A stretch of 64,000 nucleotides of DNA from Pseudomonadota bacterium (GCA_021781575.1 JAJXWP010000022.1:1-64000), one strand, 5' to 3'; counted from the stretch's first letter, positions 18,566 to 28,835 are shown. The notes: a model not told the origin generated them from the sequence alone. A program made the numbers and translations.

Positions 18566-21534
18566 GGATGAATATCCTTCTGCTGCTCGCGCAATGATTT
18601 TGCCGGATCTTCGATCAGACGGCGATAGATCGCAAGCACTTGGCCGGCGCGCTCGGCCATGGAGGATTTCAGGCCTTCGAAATGGGTGCTGCCGGTGGCC
18701 CGTACCAGAATCTCCCGCAGATGTCCCGGGGCCGTATCCTCGCGGAAGTCGCCGGCGATGGTCTGGCGCAGGACCTGCTGGATTGCCGACCACAGCCGCA
18801 ATGCGTCCTTCAGCACCTCCGACTCGTCTTCGGCCAGCAGGCCCAGGCGTGCCGCTTCGCTCAGCACCTCCGCAGTGCCGTTGTGCAGGATCGACGGGTG
18901 CTCATGGGCCCAGCGCAGCTGCAGATACTGGGCGATGAAGTCGATGTCGACGGTGCCACCCCGCAGATGTTTGACTTCCCAGGGCGTGTCGGCCTTGTGT
19001 TCGCGCGCCATACGGTCGCGCATGTCGGCTACGTCGGCCAGGAGCTTGGCGGGGTCGCGGGGGCGCCGCAGAGTCTCGGCGATGATCGCCTCGATGGCGG
19101 AACGCAGCACCGGGCCGCCGGTCACCACCCGCGCGCGGGTCAGCGCCATATGCTCCCAGGTCCAGGCTAGGGTGGCATGATATTGAGTGAAGGAGGCCAG
19201 GCTGGTGGCGATCGGGCCAGCGTTGCCGGAAGGGCGCAGGCGCATATCCACGTCGTAAAGACTGCCTTCCGCCGTCTTGGCGGTAAGGGCGTTGATGATG
19301 CGCTGGGTGAGGCGGGCATAATAGGCGCTGGGGGACAGTGGCTTCGGCCCGTCCGAGGTGTCGGCGCCGTCGACCTGATCATAGACCAGGATGAGGTCGA
19401 GGTCCGACGTGGCGGTCATTTCGCGGCTTCCCATCTTGCCCATGGCCACCACCGCAATGCCGGTCCCCGGCAGGCGGCCGTGGCTCTGGGCGAATTCCGC
19501 TTCGGCGCGGGGTTGCAGGACGTCGAGGGCGGCATCGGCAACGTCGGTGAGATGGCGCCCGGCCTGCGCCGCGTCGAGCATGTTGCGCAAGGTCTGAACG
19601 CCGATACGGAATTTCTGCTCATTGGCCCAGCGGCGCGCCACATCCAGCATTTCCTCGTAGTTGCCGGCGTCGTCCAGCAGACGGGCCAACTCGGCGGCCA
19701 GCGCCGGTCCGGGCGGCGGAGAGTCAAAGAAGCCGCCGGCCAGCACGCTGTCCAGTAAGGTGGTGTTCCTCGACAACCACTCGGCCAGCCGCGGAGCGTC
19801 GCCCATGATTTCGGCGACAAGATCAAGCAGGCTGGGGTTGTTGGTGAATAGGGCGAACAGCGGTACACCCGCTGGCAGGCCGGACAGGAAATGGTCGAAG
19901 CGGTGGAAGGCCGCGTCGGGGTCGGCGGCGCGGGCCAGAGCCTCGAGCAGGGCGGGGGTCAGTTCGGTGAGCATTTCCCGGGCCCGGACACTGCGTGTCG
20001 CGCGGACGCGGCCGTGATGCCAGCCGCGGATCTGGTGGGATACGGCCTCGGCCTGGGTGAACCCCATCGCCGCGATGGTCTTCAGGGTTTCGGGATCGGC
20101 TTCGGCTCCGGTGAACACCAGGTTGCCGCCGGTGGACAGCGGCGGCGCATCCTCGAACAGGTGTCCGTAGTGGCCTTCCACCGTCTGCAGTACCCTGGTC
20201 AGCGCGGCGGCAAAGTCCTCGGTGCCGGCAAAGCCCATGAACACCGCTACCGCCAACAATTTCGCCGGATCCTCGGGCAGGGTCTGCGTCTGCTTGTCGT
20301 CGACCATCTGCAGGCGGTGTTCAAGGCCGCGCAGAAAGCCGTAGGCGGCAGTCAACTCGCTGACCACCGAGGGATCCAGGTGGCCGGCGGCAGCCAGCGC
20401 GGCCAGCGCGTCGCAGGTGCGCGGGCAGCGCAGGTCGGACTCGCGGCCGCCCCAGATCAGTTGCTGTGTCTGGGCGAAGAATTCGATTTCGCGGATGCCG
20501 CCGCGGCCCAGCTTGATGTTGTGGCCGGCGACGGCGATGCGTCCTCCGCCGCGATGGGCGTTGATCTGGCGCTTGATCGAGTGGATATCCTGGATGGCGG
20601 CGAAGTCGAGATGCTTACGCCAGACGAAGGGGCGCAGGAAGCGGGTGAAGGCGGTGCCGGCGACACGATCCCCGGCGACCTGCCGAGCCTTGATCATTGC
20701 CGCCCGCTCCCAGTTCTGTCCAACCCCTTCGTAATAGGCTTCCGCTGCCAGCAGTGAGATCGCCAACGGGGTCGAGCCCGGGTCGGGCCGCAGGCGCAGA
20801 TCGGTGCGGAAGACATAGCCGTCGGCCGTCCGTTCGTTCAGGATCCGTACCAGGTCGCGCGCCAAGCCGACGAACAGTTCCTGGACCGAGCGCCGCCCCC
20901 GGTAGTCGACCTTTTCGTCGTCGTAAAGGATGATCAGGTCGATGTCGCTGGAGTAGTTGAGTTCATTAGCGCCCAGCTTTCCCATGGCGAGAATGATCAA
21001 CCCGGAGTCCCGTTCGGGATCATCGGGATGGGCCAGCACCAGGTCGCCGCTCCGGTGCGACCGGTGCAGCAGATGGCGCGCGGCCAGGGTGACCGCCCGG
21101 TCGGCAAAGCGGGACAAGGCTCCGGTGACCTGATCGAGGGACCAGGCGCCGGCGATGTCGGCCAGGCCGATGACCAGCGCCGCGCGGCGTTTGGCCAGGC
21201 GCATGGTGCGCATCAATTCTGCGGTGCCGGTGTCGTCGGCGACGGTGTCCAATTCCGCCATCAGCCGGGAAAATACCTCGTCCGGTCCGCTTTGCAGCAG
21301 CCCACAGAGGAAGGCGGGCTCGGCGATGGCCGCCTGGGACAGGAACGGGCTGTTGCCGAAAATTGACGCCAGCAAGGCCAGCCAGCCGGTATCGGCGGTC
21401 AGATCCGCGGTGAAAGCGGGGAATTGCCGGGCATCCAGCTGAGCGGCTGCCTCTCGCCATTGTTCGAGGTGCCGCGCGGTCATGGCAGGGTCGGCCGGTC
21501 GCGGCAGCCGGTGCGGTTCGAACTCGAGAGGCAC
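18562..21534 (-). CDS. glnE: Glutamine synthetase adenylyltransferase / adenylyl-removing enzyme
   Basis: Bifunctional regulator that adenylylates and deadenylylates glutamine synthetase in response to PII and glutamine. Two nucleotidyltransferase domains are visible: the first with SSDIDLIILYDD (about residue 196, adenylyl-removing half) and the second with TSDLDLILVYDQ (about 711, adenylyltransferase half), each followed by a helical domain. MRLRPSGNAGPIATS matches the second active site. 990 aa is full length. The GTG at 21534 is kept because GGGATG lies upstream and the first ATG (17 codons later) lacks a ribosome site. It is divergent from the AsmA-like gene, with 76 bp between them. Confidence 0.95.
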   Translation of the reverse strand: MPLEFEPHRLPRPADPAMTARHLEQWREAAAQLDARQFPAFTADLTADTGWLALLASIFGNSPFLSQAAIAEPAFLCGLLQSGPDEVFSRLMAELDTVADDTGTAELMRTMRLAKRRAALVIGLADIAGAWSLDQVTGALSRFADRAVTLAARHLLHRSHRSGDLVLAHPDDPERDSGLIILAMGKLGANELNYSSDIDLIILYDDEKVDYRGRRSVQELFVGLARDLVRILNERTADGYVFRTDLRLRPDPGSTPLAISLLAAEAYYEGVGQNWERAAMIKARQVAGDRVAGTAFTRFLRPFVWRKHLDFAAIQDIHSIKRQINAHRGGGRIAVAGHNIKLGRGGIREIEFFAQTQQLIWGGRESDLRCPRTCDALAALAAAGHLDPSVVSELTAAYGFLRGLEHRLQMVDDKQTQTLPEDPAKLLAVAVFMGFAGTEDFAAALTRVLQTVEGHYGHLFEDAPPLSTGGNLVFTGAEADPETLKTIAAMGFTQAEAVSHQIRGWHHGRVRATRSVRAREMLTELTPALLEALARAADPDAAFHRFDHFLSGLPAGVPLFALFTNNPSLLDLVAEIMGDAPRLAEWLSRNTTLLDSVLAGGFFDSPPPGPALAAELARLLDDAGNYEEMLDVARRWANEQKFRIGVQTLRNMLDAAQAGRHLTDVADAALDVLQPRAEAEFAQSHGRLPGTGIAVVAMGKMGSREMTATSDLDLILVYDQVDGADTSDGPKPLSPSAYYARLTQRIINALTAKTAEGSLYDVDMRLRPSGNAGPIATSLASFTQYHATLAWTWEHMALTRARVVTGGPVLRSAIEAIIAETLRRPRDPAKLLADVADMRDRMAREHKADTPWEVKHLRGGTVDIDFIAQYLQLRWAHEHPSILHNGTAEVLSEAARLGLLAEDESEVLKDALRLWSAIQQVLRQTIAGDFREDTAPGHLREILVRATGSTHFEGLKSSMAERAGQVLAIYRRLIEDPAKSLREQQKDIHP

Positions 21535-21610
21535 TGGATCATCCCGATGTTGTGTTTTTTGCCAGACTGGGCAAAGCTCCGCCGGGAATCAATAATGGAG
21601 ATCGCAAAGG

Positions 21611-24600
21611 GTGGTGCACGGCACCGTTAGAAGTCTGTTTCAGCTTCTGGGCGCCATAGGCGTGACGTTCCTCGTCCTCACGGCTTGGTTCGCCTACCGC
21701 CTGTCCGAAGGACCGTTGAGCCTTTCATTTCTCAAGCCTTATATCGAGGACGCCCTGGTCACTCCCGACGGGAGCCTGGCCGTAAAGTTCGATCAGACCG
21801 TCTTGGCATGGAACCGCGACGACCGGACACTGGAAATCCGGGCCGAAGGCGTGCGTGCCATCGCCGGCGGCCAAGGCGCCATCGCCGCTGTTCCCGAAAT
21901 GTCGGTATCATTGTCGGTACCGGCGCTGTTGCGGGGAGACGTCGCGCCGAAAAGCCTGCGCCTCTACAACCCGCAAATTCGCCTGGTGCGCGATGCCGAG
22001 GGGCATTTTCATTACGGCATCGGTCAGATCGAGGTGGCGGGCGCCGAGGCCTCGCCCGCCGTCACCGACGCGTTTCAGGCATTGCTGGCAGCCCCGGGGG
22101 GGGAAACCGCGACGGGGCAATTGCAGCGTATCGAAGTTGTCGCCGCCGACCTCGAGATCCGCGACGAGGCGCTGGGGGTGAAATGGCATGCCCCGCGGGC
22201 CGACCTGAGTTTCCGGCGCAACGACGTGGGCATCATGGGGCATGCCCGCCTTCAACTTGACCTGGCCGGCCAGATGGCGCGCATCGAAGCTCACGGAGCC
22301 TACAGTATCGCCGCCCGCGCCGTCGACGCCACCTTGGTCGGCGACGATATCCAGCCGGCGATGTTCGGCGCTCTGGCCGCCGGCTTGCAGCCCCTGGCTG
22401 GGCTGCATCTGCCATTGGGCGGAATGGTCAGCCTGCGCTACCAGCTGGACCAGGGATTGACTGCTGTTCGCTTCGATCTGACCGGCGGCCAGGGCGTGAT
22501 CGACGCATCTTCCTGGCTGGGGGTCAGCTGGCCGGTCGCATCGCTGGCGATCAATGGAGCGCTGACCGATGGAATGACGCGGCTGTCGCTCGACCGATTA
22601 CGCGTCGATCTCGGTGGCCCGGTGATAACGGTCACCGCTTCGGGCAAAGACTTGGGAGGGGACGCCACGCTGGACGCATCCGCCCGTGTTGACGATCTGC
22701 CGGTCGACATGGCGAAGGGGTTGTGGCCGCCCGAGATCTCACCCCATCCGCGCGACTGGATTCTCGCCAACCTGTCCCATGGTCAGATCCGTTCGGCAAC
22801 CGCCCGGCTTGCCGCGCATTTGCCGGCGGGGATGCCATTCGGCGCGCTGATCGTCGACCGGCTTGACGGCGAGTTGGTGCCGGAAGGAGTCACCGTTCGC
22901 TATCTGCGGCCCATGCCGCCGGTGAAGAACGTCAATGCGATCGCCACCTTCGATGCCAGTCGCTTCGACCTCAAGATCACGAGCGGCGAGGCGGCGGGGC
23001 TCAAGGTCGCCGAGGGGAAAGTGGTGTTGAACGGCCTGTCGGACGCCGACCAGACGGCCGATATCAGCCTGAAGATCACAGGACCGGTCAATGACGCATT
23101 GCGTCTCATCGACAGCGACCCGTTGGGCTGGCCGCGGAAGCTGGGGCTGGATCCGGAGCGGGTCAAGGGCGACGCCGTCATTCACCTGAACCTCGGATTT
23201 CCTTTGGTGAAGACGCTGAAGCTCGAGCGGATGAAGGTGCTGGCCCGCGCCGAGACCAGCCGCCTGGCCATGCCGGCCGCCGCTCTCGGCCTGGATCTCA
23301 GCGACGGCAATCTGAATTTGCGCGCTGATCCGGCCGGCCTGGATGTGGCCGGCAAGGCGTGGCTGGGAGGGTTGCCGGCAGAGATCAAATGGCGCGAAAA
23401 TTTTGCCAAGGCCGCCTCCTATCGCAGCCGGTATCAGGTCAAGGCGGTGCTGGATGACGCCGCGAGGCGAATGGTCGGGCTGGACGGCGCGCTGTTCCAA
23501 CCGCCTTTCCTGAGTGGCGGCGTTCCTGTTGATGTGATGGCGACGCTGGGCGAGAACGGGCGTGGCGACATTGAGGTCAAGGCCGATTTGTCGCCGGCGG
23601 CCATGCAGCTTCCCGGCTTGAACTGGGCCAAGCCGGCCGGTGTCGCCGGCACGGCTGCGGCCAGCCTGCGCCTGGCGGGGGGCAGGCTGAGCGACGTGCC
23701 CCGGTTTGACCTCGCCGCGGCCGACGGTCTCGATATCCGAGGCCAGGTGGCGTTCGATGGCGGGAGGGCGCGGCAAGTGACCCTTGATAGGGCGAAATGG
23801 GGGCGTACCGAGATCGAGGGGACGGTGACCGTCAGACCAGGTGACGGCGGATTGGCCATCGACGTCTCGGGGCCGAGTTTCGACGGAGGGGAACTGGTCT
23901 CCGGCCGGCGCACCGATGGCAACGCCGACCGGGCCGGCGGCAAGCCGGCGGCCGCCCCCGTGGTGCCGAAGCCGGCGCCCGACAAGCGGAAGCCGGTGAC
24001 GCCTTTGACCGTGCGGGCGCGGTTTGGGCAGGTCTGGGTTTCCGACAATGGGCAGGTCAGGAACGTCACGGCCAGCTTGGTTCGCGACAGCCTCGACTGG
24101 CGGCAGGCACGCATCGACGGGCTGGTGAATGGAGGCAAACCTTTCCATATCGAATTATCACCGGCCGGCCCGGGCCGGCGCACCCTTAAGCTGACCAGCC
24201 CAGATGCCGGTTCTGTATTCCGAACCTTCGGCCTGTTCGACAACATGGTAGGCGGCCAACTGGTGCTGAACGGCGCCTACGACGATACCGATCCCCGACA
24301 GCCGCTGACCGGCATGGCCACGGTCACCGACTACCAGGTGGTCAAGGCACCGGCCTTGGCCCGCCTGCTGACTGTCGCGGCGCTGACCGGAATCGTCGAG
24401 GTTCTGTCCGGCGAAGGCATCCATTTCTCCACTTTGAAGGCGCCGTTCACGCTTATCGACGGTGTGCTGGAACTGCGCGACGTGCGCGCCCACGGCACGG
24501 CACTCGGCATCACGGCCAAGGGGCAGGTCGACCTCGATACCGATATGTTGGCCCTTGAAGGCACCGTCGTTCCCGCCTATGCGATCAATTCGGTGCTCGG

Positions 24601-24841
24601 CGACCTGCCTCTGGTCGGGAAGCTGTTCTCGCTGGAAAAGGGCGGAGGGATCATCGCGATGAACTATTCGATGAAGGGATCCGCCGACGATCCCAGCGTG
24701 ACGGTCAACCCGCTTTCTGCCCTGACACCGGGCTTCCTGCGGAAATTGTTCGACGTGTTCGATACCGGCACCGAAACCGAAGTGCGGCCGAAAAACCCAT
24801 CGGGCAAGGAGGCCGTACCGGCTCCCGCACCAGCGCAATAG
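21611..24841 (+). CDS. YhdP-like AsmA-family envelope protein (DUF3971)
   Basis: A 1076-aa protein with one N-terminal membrane helix (SLFQLLGAIGVTFLVLTAW) and a long beta-rich periplasmic body of DUF3971/AsmA_2 type. Such YhdP/TamB-like proteins are known or proposed to form hydrophobic grooves that carry phospholipids between the membranes. Typical C-terminal sequence is visible: GMATVTDYQVVKAPALARLL, then FSTLKAPFTLIDGVLEL and GTVVPAYAINSVLGDLP. A GTG-GTG start at 21611 is taken, with GGAG 10 nt upstream. The extreme C-terminus is Pro/Ala rich. It is divergent to glnE and convergent to bfr, whose stop is adjacent. Confidence 0.88.
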   Translation: MVHGTVRSLFQLLGAIGVTFLVLTAWFAYRLSEGPLSLSFLKPYIEDALVTPDGSLAVKFDQTVLAWNRDDRTLEIRAEGVRAIAGGQGAIAAVPEMSVSLSVPALLRGDVAPKSLRLYNPQIRLVRDAEGHFHYGIGQIEVAGAEASPAVTDAFQALLAAPGGETATGQLQRIEVVAADLEIRDEALGVKWHAPRADLSFRRNDVGIMGHARLQLDLAGQMARIEAHGAYSIAARAVDATLVGDDIQPAMFGALAAGLQPLAGLHLPLGGMVSLRYQLDQGLTAVRFDLTGGQGVIDASSWLGVSWPVASLAINGALTDGMTRLSLDRLRVDLGGPVITVTASGKDLGGDATLDASARVDDLPVDMAKGLWPPEISPHPRDWILANLSHGQIRSATARLAAHLPAGMPFGALIVDRLDGELVPEGVTVRYLRPMPPVKNVNAIATFDASRFDLKITSGEAAGLKVAEGKVVLNGLSDADQTADISLKITGPVNDALRLIDSDPLGWPRKLGLDPERVKGDAVIHLNLGFPLVKTLKLERMKVLARAETSRLAMPAAALGLDLSDGNLNLRADPAGLDVAGKAWLGGLPAEIKWRENFAKAASYRSRYQVKAVLDDAARRMVGLDGALFQPPFLSGGVPVDVMATLGENGRGDIEVKADLSPAAMQLPGLNWAKPAGVAGTAAASLRLAGGRLSDVPRFDLAAADGLDIRGQVAFDGGRARQVTLDRAKWGRTEIEGTVTVRPGDGGLAIDVSGPSFDGGELVSGRRTDGNADRAGGKPAAAPVVPKPAPDKRKPVTPLTVRARFGQVWVSDNGQVRNVTASLVRDSLDWRQARIDGLVNGGKPFHIELSPAGPGRRTLKLTSPDAGSVFRTFGLFDNMVGGQLVLNGAYDDTDPRQPLTGMATVTDYQVVKAPALARLLTVAALTGIVEVLSGEGIHFSTLKAPFTLIDGVLELRDVRAHGTALGITAKGQVDLDTDMLALEGTVVPAYAINSVLGDLPLVGKLFSLEKGGGIIAMNYSMKGSADDPSVTVNPLSALTPGFLRKLFDVFDTGTETEVRPKNPSGKEAVPAPAPAQ

Positions 24842-25324
24842 TCAGTTGTCGTTGACGCCGCCCATCGCGCTCTGCAAATAGTTCGGCAATCCCAGCTTGT
24901 CGACCAGTTCGATCTGGGTTTCCAGATAGTCGATGTGATCTTCGGTTTCCTCAAGGATGTGCGACAGCAGGTCGCGGCTCGGGTAGTCTCCCGATGTCTC
25001 GGCCAAGGCTACGCCGGCGGCCAGATCGGCACGCGAACTGCGTTCGAGCGCCAGGTCATTGCGCAGGATTTCCGGGACGTCCTCACCGATCAGCAGCTTG
25101 CCGAGATCCTGAAGATTGGGCAGCCCTTCGAGAAACAGGATGCGTTCGATCAGGGCGTCGGCATGCTTCATTTCCTCGATGGATTCGTCATAGGCGCGCT
25201 TGCCGAGGGTTCTCAGTCCCCAGCTTCGCAGCATTCGGGCGTGAAGAAAGTACTGGTTGATGGCGGTCAGTTCGTTCCTCAGGTTTCGATTTAGGTGCGC
25301 AATGACGTCCGGACTGCCTTTCAT
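24842..25324 (-). CDS. bfr: Bacterioferritin (heme-binding ferritin)
   Basis: Cytosolic 24-mer iron store. All key residues match the E. coli protein by position: ferroxidase ligands E18, E51, H54, the Glu of ALERS and [11 protein letters not shown] near 127-130, and the heme ligand M52 in EEMKHADAL. 160 aa is the usual length and the motif [16 protein letters not shown] is intact. The ATG has AGGAG upstream. It is divergent from bfd, the ferredoxin needed to release iron from the core, and a Fur-like palindrome lies between them, so joint iron control is likely. Confidence 0.97.
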   Translation of the reverse strand: MKGSPDVIAHLNRNLRNELTAINQYFLHARMLRSWGLRTLGKRAYDESIEEMKHADALIERILFLEGLPNLQDLGKLLIGEDVPEILRNDLALERSSRADLAAGVALAETSGDYPSRDLLSHILEETEDHIDYLETQIELVDKLGLPNYLQSAMGGVNDN

Positions 25325-25362
25325 GGTCGTTCTCCTGTCGGCGCGAGGGGCTCAGGCTGTTA

Positions 25363-25390
25363 TTGCGAATCATTCGCAGTTATGCATAAT
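25363..25390 (+). promoter_or_regulatory. bfd promoter overlapping the Fur-like palindrome
   Basis: TTGCGA (25363-25368), a 16-nt gap and CATAAT (25385-25390) form a plausible sigma-70 promoter about 30 nt before the bfd start. The -35 and spacer are covered by the 15-bp palindrome, so a bound repressor would block it. Confidence 0.45.
25364..25378. promoter_or_regulatory. Fur-like 7-1-7 operator between bfr and bfd
   Basis: A perfect palindrome, TGCGAAT-C-ATTCGCA, has the 7-1-7 layout of Fur-family boxes. It is centred in the 94-bp gap between divergent bfr and bfd. Confidence 0.65.
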
Positions 25391-25418
25391 AGCGGTGAAC
25401 CACAAGGAGCCGCATGCC

Positions 25419-25595
25419 GTGTATGTATGCATTTGTCACGCTTTGAACGATCGCGACGTCGAAAAGGCCAAGTGCGACGGCGCCTGCCGGGCGGGAGACA
25501 TTCACCGGCATTACGGCGTGAAGGTGCAATGCGGGCGCTGCCTGCCGATGATCAGGCAGTTGCTGGATACGGACAAGAAAGACGGGGCGGGCTGA
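25419..25595 (+). CDS. bfd: Bacterioferritin-associated [2Fe-2S] ferredoxin
   Basis: A 58-aa Bfd protein that donates electrons to bacterioferritin so that stored iron is released as Fe(II). The four cluster cysteines are in YVCICHALND (CxC near the start) and VKVQCGRCLPM (CxxC about 31 residues later), the exact Bfd pattern. The start is a GTG (25419) with AAGGAG upstream; an ATG at 25414 is out of frame. Its stop lies 3 nt from the tyrS stop on the other strand. The promoter overlaps a Fur-like site, so low-iron induction is expected. Confidence 0.93.
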   Translation: MYVCICHALNDRDVEKAKCDGACRAGDIHRHYGVKVQCGRCLPMIRQLLDTDKKDGAG

Positions 25596-25598
25596 GCG

Positions 25599-26849
25599 CT
25601 ATTCCGCCTTCACCAGGACGTGACGCTTCTTGCCGGCGGTCAGCTTGATCACGCCGTCCTGAAGATGATCGCGGCCGATCAGTTCCACTTCGTTGGTTAC
25701 CGGGGAATCATTGACCTTGGCCCCGCCGCCCTTGATCAGCCGGCGCGCTTCACCGTTCGACGCGGCCAAGCCGGCCTTGGTGAACAGGGCGAAGGCGGGG
25801 AGTCCGGCATCCAATTCAGGCCCCGGGATGGTCACTGTCGGCAGGCTGTCGGCCAGTGCCCCTTCTTCGAAGGTGCGGCGTGCCGTCTCGGCAGCCTGGC
25901 GGGCGGCGTCCTCGCCATGGGCGAGCAGGGTGGCGGCATTCGCCAGGACCTTCTTGGCTTCGTTGATATCGGCTCCCTGCAACGCTTCCAGGCGGGCGAT
26001 CTCATCGAGCGGCAATTCGGTGAACAGGCGCAGGAAGCGGCTGACGTCGGCATCCTCGGTATTGCGCCAGAACTGCCAGTAATCCCACGGAGAAAGTTTG
26101 TCGGCGTTGAGCCAGATGGCGCCCTGGGCGGTCTTGCCCATCTTGGCCCCCGATGCCGTGGTCATCAGCGGGGTGGTCAGGCCGAACAGGTCAAACCCCT
26201 CGACCCTGCGGCCCAGTTCGACGCCGTTGACGATATTGCCCCACTGGTCGGACCCGCCCATCTGCAGCGCGCATCGATGGCGCCGGGCCAGTTCGAGGAA
26301 GTCGAAGGCCTGCAGGATCATATAGTTGAACTCGAGGAAGGTGAGCGGCTGCTCCCGTTCGAGACGCAGTTTCACCGAATCGAAGCTCAGCATCCGGTTG
26401 ACCGAAAAGTGCCGGCCGTAGTCGCGCAGGAAGGCGATGTAGTTGAGGCCGTCGAGCCAATTGGCGTTGTTGACCATCACCGCATCGGTGGGGCCATCGC
26501 CGAACGTCAGGAATTTGCCGAATACCGTCTTGATCCCCGCCATGTTGCGGGCGATGTCGTCGTCGGACAATAGCTTGCGCGCCTCGTCCTTGCCCGAGGG
26601 GTCACCGACCTTGGTGGTGCCGCCGCCCATCAATACGATGGGTTTGTGCCCGCTCTTCTGGAGATGGCGCAATAGCATGATGGGCAGCAGGCTTCCCACA
26701 TGCAGCGAGTCGGCAGTGCAATCGAAGCCGATATAGGCTACCACCGGGCCGTCGCTCATTCGGGCGTCCAGGCCTTCAAGATCGGTGCACTGGTGCAGGA
26801 AGCCGCGTTCGGATACGGTTCGTAGAAAGGTGGAACGGAGCGCTGTCAT
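25599..26849 (-). CDS. tyrS: Tyrosyl-tRNA synthetase
   Basis: Class I aminoacyl-tRNA synthetase that charges tRNA-Tyr. The HIGH-type motif is SLHVGSLLP (about residue 47) and the KMSKS-type motif is [11 protein letters not shown] (about 235). [13 protein letters not shown] forms part of the tyrosine pocket. A C-terminal S4 RNA-binding domain ([15 protein letters not shown]) ends the 416-aa protein. The ATG start has no strong Shine-Dalgarno. It is divergent to anmK. Confidence 0.97.
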   Translation of the reverse strand: MTALRSTFLRTVSERGFLHQCTDLEGLDARMSDGPVVAYIGFDCTADSLHVGSLLPIMLLRHLQKSGHKPIVLMGGGTTKVGDPSGKDEARKLLSDDDIARNMAGIKTVFGKFLTFGDGPTDAVMVNNANWLDGLNYIAFLRDYGRHFSVNRMLSFDSVKLRLEREQPLTFLEFNYMILQAFDFLELARRHRCALQMGGSDQWGNIVNGVELGRRVEGFDLFGLTTPLMTTASGAKMGKTAQGAIWLNADKLSPWDYWQFWRNTEDADVSRFLRLFTELPLDEIARLEALQGADINEAKKVLANAATLLAHGEDAARQAAETARRTFEEGALADSLPTVTIPGPELDAGLPAFALFTKAGLAASNGEARRLIKGGGAKVNDSPVTNEVELIGRDHLQDGVIKLTAGKKRHVLVKAE

Positions 26850-26952
26850 GGGGGGACCCGATCATTCGAAAGCGGGGCCGTCGTTTAGCACGAATACCGT
26901 GTCCGCACAACGGGATGGCATCTCGTCGGCCGGTTCTTGAGGAGAGAGCTCA

Positions 26953-28047
26953 TTGACCGAACATATGCTTAGCCTGGGCCTGATGTCCGGTACCTCGCTC
27001 GACGGTGTCGACGCGGCGCTGATCCGGACTGACGGGCATGCGGTCAGCGAGCACGGAGCGGCCTTGACCCTGCCCTATCCGGCGTGGCTGCGTTCCCGCC
27101 TGCGCGGTGTCCTGGGCGGGAACGGGCCGGTGGCCGAGGTCGAACGGGAAGTCACCCTGTTTCATGCCGAGGCGGTGGATGCCTTGTTGCGTCAGGCCGG
27201 CCTTCCCGCGTCAGCAGTAGCGGTGGTGGGCTTCCACGGCCATACCATCCTGCATCGGCCGAAGGAGAGACGCACCTGGCAAATCGGCGATGGATCGCTG
27301 TTGGCGGAGCGGCTAGGCCTGCCGGTGGTCAACGACTTCCGCAGCGCCGACGTCGCCGCCGGCGGCCAGGGAGCCCCGCTGGTTCCGGTTTTTCATGCCG
27401 CCTTGGCGGCGCCGCTGGAACAGCCGCTCGCCATCTTGAACCTGGGAGGCGTCGCCAATGTCACCTGGATCGGCGAAGACGGCCGGCTGCTGGCGTTCGA
27501 TACCGGACCGGGCAATGCCCTGATCGACGATTGGGCACTCCATCACACCGGGCAGCCGGTCGATGAAAACGGCGCCTTGGCTGCGGCAGGCCGTGCGGAC
27601 GGGGCCGCGCTGGCCGAGTTCTGCGCCCATCCGTATTTTGCCGGGCCGCCGCCCAAGTCGCTGGACCGCGATGACTTCCGCCAGCTGGCGCATCGGTTGA
27701 CCGACAGTCTGTCGGCCGAAGACGGTGCGGCGACCCTGACAGCCTTCACCATCGCCGCCGTCGACATGGCGCGGCGACACCTTCCGGCGGCGCCGCGGCG
27801 CTGGCTGGTCTGCGGCGGCGGGCGCCGCAACCCACAGGTGATGGCCGGCCTGCGCCGGGCGCTGTCGGTTCCGGTGGACGCGGTCGATGCCGTGGGCTGG
27901 GACGGAGATGCGCTGGAAGCGCAGGCCTTCGCCTTCCTGGCGGTGCGCAGCCTGAAACGTCTGCCGCTGACCTGGCCGAGCACGACCGGCGCTCCGCGGC
28001 CGCTCTGCGGCGGCCGCCTTCACCGGCCGGCGCTCGTGCGGGTGTGA
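26953..28047 (+). CDS. anmK: Anhydro-N-acetylmuramic acid kinase
   Basis: Cytosolic kinase of peptidoglycan recycling. It opens and phosphorylates 1,6-anhydro-MurNAc to MurNAc-6-phosphate. The N-terminal phosphate loop SLGLMSGTSLDGVDAALI and later FDTGPGNALIDDW and VCGGGRRNPQVM are characteristic. 364 aa is normal. A TTG start at 26953 is taken because GAGGAG lies 8 nt upstream; the first ATG (26965) would be too far from it. Convergent with the following hydrolase gene, 23 nt apart. Confidence 0.95.
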   Translation: MTEHMLSLGLMSGTSLDGVDAALIRTDGHAVSEHGAALTLPYPAWLRSRLRGVLGGNGPVAEVEREVTLFHAEAVDALLRQAGLPASAVAVVGFHGHTILHRPKERRTWQIGDGSLLAERLGLPVVNDFRSADVAAGGQGAPLVPVFHAALAAPLEQPLAILNLGGVANVTWIGEDGRLLAFDTGPGNALIDDWALHHTGQPVDENGALAAAGRADGAALAEFCAHPYFAGPPPKSLDRDDFRQLAHRLTDSLSAEDGAATLTAFTIAAVDMARRHLPAAPRRWLVCGGGRRNPQVMAGLRRALSVPVDAVDAVGWDGDALEAQAFAFLAVRSLKRLPLTWPSTTGAPRPLCGGRLHRPALVRV

Positions 28048-28070
28048 AAAGCCGCCGGAGCGGTGGGCGG

Positions 28071-28739
28071 TCAACCGACGACGGCCGCTTCCACCGGACG
28101 CTGCAGCTGAAGGCTCTCCAGGTAACCGTCGAGGGTTGTGGTCAGTTCGTCCAGCTTGGTGCTGAAGGAATGGTTGGCCCCGGCGATCGTCCGGTAATTC
28201 ACGGTGATGTTGCGTTGTGCCGACAGTTTGGTCGCCAGCTTGGCCACCGACGGCTCGGGCACCACTTCATCCTGGTCGCCGTGCACGATCAGGCCGGACG
28301 ACGGACAGGGGGCGAGGAACGAAAAATCGTACACATTGGCTGGCGGAGCGACGGAAATGAAGCCGTCGATTTCCGGCCGTCGCATTAACAGTTGCATGCC
28401 GATCCAGGCGCCAAAGGAAAAACCGCCGACCCAGCAACTGGCCGAATTGGCGTTGAACGATTGCATCCAGTCCAGTGCCGCCGCCGCATCGGATAGCTCG
28501 CCCTGGCCGTTGTCAAAACGCCCCTGCGACCGCCCGACTCCCCGGAAGTTGAAGCGCAAGGTCGAAAAGCCGCGCCGGACGAAGGCGTGGTACATGGCGT
28601 ACACCACTTTGTTGTTCATGGTGCCGCCATGTTGGGGCTGCGGATGCAGGAGCAGCGCGATCGGCGCATTTTGCATTGTGCCATGATGGTAACGGCCTTC
28701 CAGCCGCCCATCCGGCCCGTTGAAGATCACTTCAGGCAT
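28071..28739 (-). CDS. Alpha/beta hydrolase of the dienelactone-hydrolase-like type
   Basis: A 222-aa cytosolic protein with a serine-hydrolase layout: LLLHPQPQHGGTMNNKVV (oxyanion region), nucleophile elbow GGFSFGAWIGM (Ser about 107), Asp in VHGDQDEVVPE and His in AGANHSFSTK. This subgroup, found widely in alphaproteobacteria, has no established substrate. The ATG start is kept; no strong ribosome site is seen. The gene is divergent from cysE across a 200-bp gap that holds the cysE promoter. Confidence 0.85.
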   Translation of the reverse strand: MPEVIFNGPDGRLEGRYHHGTMQNAPIALLLHPQPQHGGTMNNKVVYAMYHAFVRRGFSTLRFNFRGVGRSQGRFDNGQGELSDAAAALDWMQSFNANSASCWVGGFSFGAWIGMQLLMRRPEIDGFISVAPPANVYDFSFLAPCPSSGLIVHGDQDEVVPEPSVAKLATKLSAQRNITVNYRTIAGANHSFSTKLDELTTTLDGYLESLQLQRPVEAAVVG

Positions 28740-28835
28740 GGCTTCTTGTCGAACTCATAAGCTGACCGGCGGGGACAACTTGACGTGGCCGGTATGGATT
28801 GATGGAAAACAACTCAGCAGTTCGCGTGGCCATTC

